Below are positions 7,061 through 10,062 of a stretch of DNA of 10,062 nt, one piece after another. Position 1 is the stretch's first letter. Every line of letters begins with the position of its first letter. The stretch is from Saccoglossus kowalevskii. Its lineage: Eukaryota; Hemichordata; Enteropneusta; Harrimaniidae. The position numbers and the translations under genes were made by a program. The stretch is from assembly GCF_000003605.2 (NCBI RefSeq), contig NW_003112467.1:454765-464826 (forward strand), written 5' to 3'. The notes under the pieces were generated by a model. That model did not search any database. It saw only the letters and a list, made by a program, of their open reading frames with translations, and had not been told where the DNA came from.

Positions 7061-7583
7061 TCAGACTATTTATATAGAGATATAAATCACAATCTCAATG
7101 AACACATGTGGTTACAATATACTATTCAAGTTACTCTTACTTACTACTACATATAACTTACTATTTTATAACGTATACTGTAATTTAGAGGTTCTGCTAT
7201 TAATGTAATCATCACTCTGCCATGAGGTAAATGCTGCTGTCATTGTGGGCAAAACAAACCAACTCATGAAAACCATAGAATTCAGACACAATTCTTGTCA
7301 ACTATTTTATTACATTTGTGATTATAGATTATCACATTTGTTAGCGTCAAAATGACAGGTTGCAGTCGTTTGTTGCTTCACATGAGAAGTTAGTTTTCCT
7401 GGCAAAAACCTTGCGGTTTCTCTTCAGATTTTACGCGATATTTTACCGACGTTAGCTGACAGTATTGCTTGCTGGAGGAATCTGGTGGTTTTGTTCAGCC
7501 AGCATTAATGGTCATGTGAAAAATGAAATATATACTGATGGCAGGCACGGTTGGTAACGCTTTCATCAGGTATTCAGGCACTC
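7061..7583. other. Unassigned stretch with a less A+T-rich core
   Basis: From 7061 to about 7320 the sequence is A+T-rich and featureless. From about 7335 to 7580 it becomes noticeably less A+T-rich, and both strands contain protein-like but stop-broken peptides (for example EESGGFVQPALMVM, plus). It directly precedes a TTAA tract and the coiled-coil relic, so it may belong to the same dead element, but no family motif is visible. Confidence 0.3.
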
Positions 7584-7608
7584 ATTAATTAATTAATCAA
7601 TTAATTAT
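7584..7608. repeat. (ATTA/TTAA)n low-complexity tract
   Basis: This is a run of ATTAATTAATTAAT followed by CAATTAATTA, largely self-complementary. It may mark the boundary of the plus-strand relic that follows, or simply be a microsatellite. Confidence 0.6.
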
Positions 7609-7618
7609 AGAAACGCGT

Positions 7619-7909
7619 TTTACTGAGATCTCTGGGGATATTGAGCTAAATCGTAGATCTGAAAAAATATCTAGCTTTAGCATAAATGAAATCATTTTTT
7701 CTAAAGAAATAAAAAAATCATTGAGCAAATCGAGTTCTAGACTGAGAAATGAAATCAGTGACATCAAATGATCGTTCGGCAAACTCAAAGACAATGATTT
7801 TAAATAGAAAGGGATTTTTCTGATCTATCAAACACAATTAGAACGTACCGAGGACCGTTTAGAATGCGTGGAAAATGGTGTGAATTGGTGGGAGTCAACA
7901 ATCGAATAA
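7619..7909 (+). pseudogene. Decayed coiled-coil frame, possible LINE ORF1 relic
   Basis: One frame stays readable for 96 codons, broken only by a TGA (7769-7771) and a TAG (7805-7807), and ends at a TAA (7907-7909). The peptide is rich in Glu, Lys, Ser, Ile and Leu with heptad-like spacing (SEKISSFSINEI, KEIKKSLSKSSSRLRNEISD, TQLERTEDRLECVENG). Coiled coils of this kind are typical of ORF1 proteins of CR1- and L1-like retrotransposons, which bind RNA as trimers. The reading frame is kept through both stops without indels, which suggests recent decay by substitution. It runs opposite to the reverse transcriptase fragment at 6640-7060, so the two are not one intact insertion. A long antisense frame over the same bases is its shadow. 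A host coiled-coil pseudogene is an alternative. Confidence 0.4.
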
Positions 7910-8505
7910 TGCTGAAAATACAAATAGTACGGCACGTTTGTTCTCCTGATAAAAGTGTTGACTTTTCAAACGCTTTGCATTCAGAAGCATCTATACTGAA
8001 ACCTTGAATCTATCATCACTGATCCGAATGTACATTTTTGTAAATATCCAGGTGCAGTGAGCAATATCCCAACATTCACTGCAAAGACTAGTGACACCCA
8101 CGAGGCAATGTTGTGTTGCGGTGTTACAGACTGTACTCAAATTACTGACACGTTATATGTACAAGGATTTCATTTGCACCCATGTAATGACATATGTAAT
8201 CTCTAACATGCATCTTTTATATCGTTGATTCTCAATCTGTGAAACATTAGTTTTCTGAAATAACTGTTAACTGAGATTATTTCTGGGTTCTCTAAATTGT
8301 TGTGAGAAGTTGATTACCAAGGTGCCACAAATAAGAGTAACCTGTAAACCTTGAGGGCATTGACCTTCAGGATATGTTATGAAGAGAGCGTTTTTGGCAC
8401 AAGGTCAAGCTTATTTGTTGCCATGGATAGTGAGTATATTTATTTTCTGTATCCGGAGTCAGCTATCCCTGTAATTCAATGAGACATATCCTAATTTTTG
8501 GATGG
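7910..8505. other. Intergenic stretch, no supported gene
   Basis: No frame of interest is present. The first 150 bases may continue the relic at 7619-7909, since a further 33-codon open stretch occurs near 7964-8064 (plus), but nothing recognisable is encoded. A near X-box with a failed right half (GTTGCCATGGATAG) occurs near 8418-8431. Confidence 0.4.
8053..8083. repeat. Perfect 8-bp inverted repeat TGCAGTGA / TCACTGCA
   Basis: Exact arms at 8053-8060 and 8076-8083 enclose a 15-base loop, with a possible G-T pair extending the stem inward. It is a plausible small hairpin but lacks flanking pairing, so a microRNA precursor is unlikely. Confidence 0.4.
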
Positions 8506-8668
8506 TGTGATACTTGGCGGAGTGTCACGATCGGTTTAGATGATGTTTGTTTGCACTCTGGTTTCTTTATTTAAACCAACAAGGTATCCAACCAAAAGGG
8601 AATTGCAATGTACTGATGAGCGATTGAGGTCCGTCGAGTAGAGATTGGCATCGCTACATAGTGACCCC
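8506..8668 (+). mobile_element. Possible Ty3/gypsy LTR end with tRNA-Trp-type primer-binding site
   Basis: The segment begins TGTGATACTTGGCGGAGTGT and runs about 150 bases, through an A/T-rich promoter-like TTTATTTAAACC, to CGCTACA (ending 8658). It is followed by TAGTGACCCC (8659-8668). LTRs start with TG and end with CA, and CsRn1-like Ty3/gypsy elements prime from tRNA-Trp, whose primer-binding site begins TGGTGACCCC. The observed string matches nine of those ten positions, but agreement fails beyond it. No gag or pol follows and no second LTR is present, so this would be a truncated, decayed 5' end. The LTR start is a guess. Confidence 0.32.
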
Positions 8669-9640
8669 ATCCTACGTTATCACCATCATCAGTGAACTCA
8701 GTGTAATGTTATATATAAGTGTTATTGTATCTAGCTAAGCATCCAATATACAGATAATGTTTTATATAAGGGGTGAACCATTTGAATACGGTGGCTGGGA
8801 CTTATAGAAAATCACATTATTGCGACCGTGAGTTTTTGCTCGTGAGAGCATGTCTGGACATTGTTTTTCCAAAATATATTACTTTTATGTCTGTGAATTG
8901 TTTTCCTTGATTTCAGCCACAATCATTTTTTCCCAAAATCCCGCAGCTCTAGCAGATTCCAAACTATCTTTAATAATTCTACTTATACCAATACAACTGG
9001 AGAATTTCTGTATGCAATTATTGTTTTTTTTATTAAATTCAAAACGAACCCATGCAAGTTGTTGAGTAACTGATCCCGAGAGCCTAACACAGTTAATAAT
9101 TTAATCCAATTATCTACGTATCGTTCTATTTGTGGTTGCTTCATTTCTAATTTGCTGAATAGGCCTTTACATCTCATGGGTAATTGACAGACCGATATAG
9201 ACCCTATTCATGGAACTAGCTGTCAATCGTAACGGAAACACTCTACAGCGAAATTCCATTGTGAAGAAATGTTCACTTCATTCATGCAGCAGATCGTCCC
9301 ACTTTATACATTATATACATACACTATTTTTAATAAAGTTATTAAAGTTTCCGCGATATTTTGGACAGGGTACAATATTTATTCACTCACTGTTTAATAT
9401 AGCTAGAACGCTGTACGTGTCTTCAGTTTCAGGTTAGTTCTTCTGTCGATTTCTCGCAACAAACAACGTAATTTTTTATTTATTTTTTATTTCGAGAAAC
9501 TTAACATGAATCGTTATGGCATTCCTAGGCACAACACCTCGCCATGTATCAACTTTTAAATTGTCAGTTAAAAACGTCTTTCATAGTAGCATTTCTATGG
9601 GATTGACGTACTAGAATGAATGGGTTCAATTATCAGTGTT
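8669..9640. other. Intergenic stretch, nothing supported
   Basis: Open frames of 64 to 75 codons occur on both strands between about 8850 and 9437, but they encode Phe/Leu/Ile/Ser-rich peptides overlapping in opposite directions and show no domain. I treat them as chance. A T/A-rich run (9470-9492) is flanked by seven-base complementary arms, TTTCTCG and CGAGAAA (9450-9456 and 9493-9499). Confidence 0.45.
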
Positions 9641-9661
9641 TACTGATGACATCATTGACTG

Positions 9662-9673
9662 GCCCTCTAGTGG
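9662..9673 (-). promoter_or_regulatory. CTCF-like core motif CCACTAGAGGGC
   Basis: Read on the minus strand, the twelve bases fit the core CCASYAGRKGGC of CTCF at all positions. CTCF is a zinc-finger architectural protein conserved across bilaterians. It lies in a locally G+C-richer patch, beside TGATGACATCA (9643-9653) and overlapping a TGGCGA/TCGCCA hairpin. Insulator function is inference; such cores also sit within some repeats. Confidence 0.3.
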
Positions 9674-9686
9674 CGAAATGTCGCCA
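9671..9686. repeat. Perfect 6-bp inverted repeat TGGCGA-AATG-TCGCCA
   Basis: This is a compact G+C-rich stem with a four-base loop, overlapping the CTCF-like core by three bases. An open frame runs through it on the plus strand (9636-9866), but its peptide has no recognised motif. Confidence 0.45.
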
Positions 9687-9689
9687 GGC

Positions 9690-10062
9690 AAAGCGGACGT
9701 TTGTCGTCTGCTTCACAGCCCGTTTTATACCCGATATTTAGGGCATTTCGCAGCACATACAAGTTGTTTTTATCGACAGAATTCATTCATGTCTCAAATT
9801 TCATGTACAGTGTCAAAAGCCAGACCTCTGATCCCCTTTATCATTTGCATATACAGTCACAGATAGCTAATAACAGTCATCAAATGATTTTCACACTATT
9901 TCTCCTCATCTGTCACTAGCCAGTACCATATTTTATGCAAGAACAAATTGCCTTCCAGTGTATATTTATTGTATTTCTTCTTATTATAATATGAGGTTAT
10001 TACGAGGATACCTCAAAGTATGCACAAAGACATTACAACGGCAGTATCAATCGACGCGCAGC
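9690..10062. other. Terminal intergenic stretch
   Basis: Two overlapping plus-strand frames of about 75 codons cover 9636-9919. Their peptides are Ser/Phe/His/Ile-rich without a recognisable domain, so I make no gene call. A POU octamer (9843-9850) is present. The final 100 bases show nothing. Confidence 0.4.

Noticed and set aside
8418-8431. X-box-like GTTGCCATGGATAG
   Set aside because: The left half is perfect but the right half lacks the required AC ending, so it fails the RFX consensus.
8850-9437. Plus- and minus-strand frames of 64 to 75 codons
   Set aside because: Hydrophobic, Ser/Phe-rich peptides on opposing strands with no motif; lengths of this order occur by chance over 10 kb.
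9840-9853. Fourteen-base match ATCATTTGCATATA shared with 4762-4775 (octamer region)
   Set aside because: One shared 14-mer is not surprising in 10 kb of A+T-rich sequence, and no other similarity surrounds the two copies.

Overview
The window looks like nuclear DNA from an animal, most likely a marine invertebrate (a lophotrochozoan or an invertebrate deuterostome; the sequence does not decide which). The reasons are an A+T-rich background, very low gene density, no operon layout, a (CA/CG)n microsatellite, decayed retroelement pieces of metazoan type, and animal-type promoter motifs (RFX X-box, CRE, POU octamer, a CTCF-like core).

Only one gene is well supported. A single uninterrupted 612-codon reading frame lies on the minus strand at 2634-4472. 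It encodes an uncharacterised protein with a short helical N-terminus, a TIR-like alpha/beta domain (about residues 130-225) and a long Ser/Pro/Thr-rich, basic, probably disordered C-terminal half. I do not recognise it as a named gene. By my hand alignment, the glutamate used by NAD-cleaving TIR domains is not conserved, so a scaffolding role is more likely than an enzymatic one.

The DNA just upstream of this gene (about 4500-5400) is the most motif-rich non-coding part. It holds a perfect CRE (4755-4762) next to a perfect POU octamer (4765-4772), two RFX X-boxes (4898-4911 and 5231-5245), an ETS-type site, and a strong TATA box facing the other way (5368-5375, plus strand). This suggests a promoter, possibly bidirectional. 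Paired X-boxes raise the possibility that the TIR-like protein is expressed in ciliated cells.

The rest is mostly intergenic with dead mobile elements. These are a frameshifted non-LTR reverse transcriptase fragment on the minus strand (about 6640-7060), a decayed coiled-coil frame on the plus strand (7619-7909) that could be a LINE ORF1 relic, a possible Ty3/gypsy LTR plus tRNA-Trp primer-binding-site junction (8506-8668), and a possible mariner-like transposase tail just past the stop of the main gene (2456-2527). A protein-like frame with one internal stop sits at 494-718 (minus).

Several short inverted repeats stand out: a chain of three at 2029-2111, two juxtaposed palindromes at 1605-1634, and hairpins at 253-283, 6432-6455, 8053-8083 and 9671-9686. 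I found no tRNA, rRNA, CRISPR or intact transposon.
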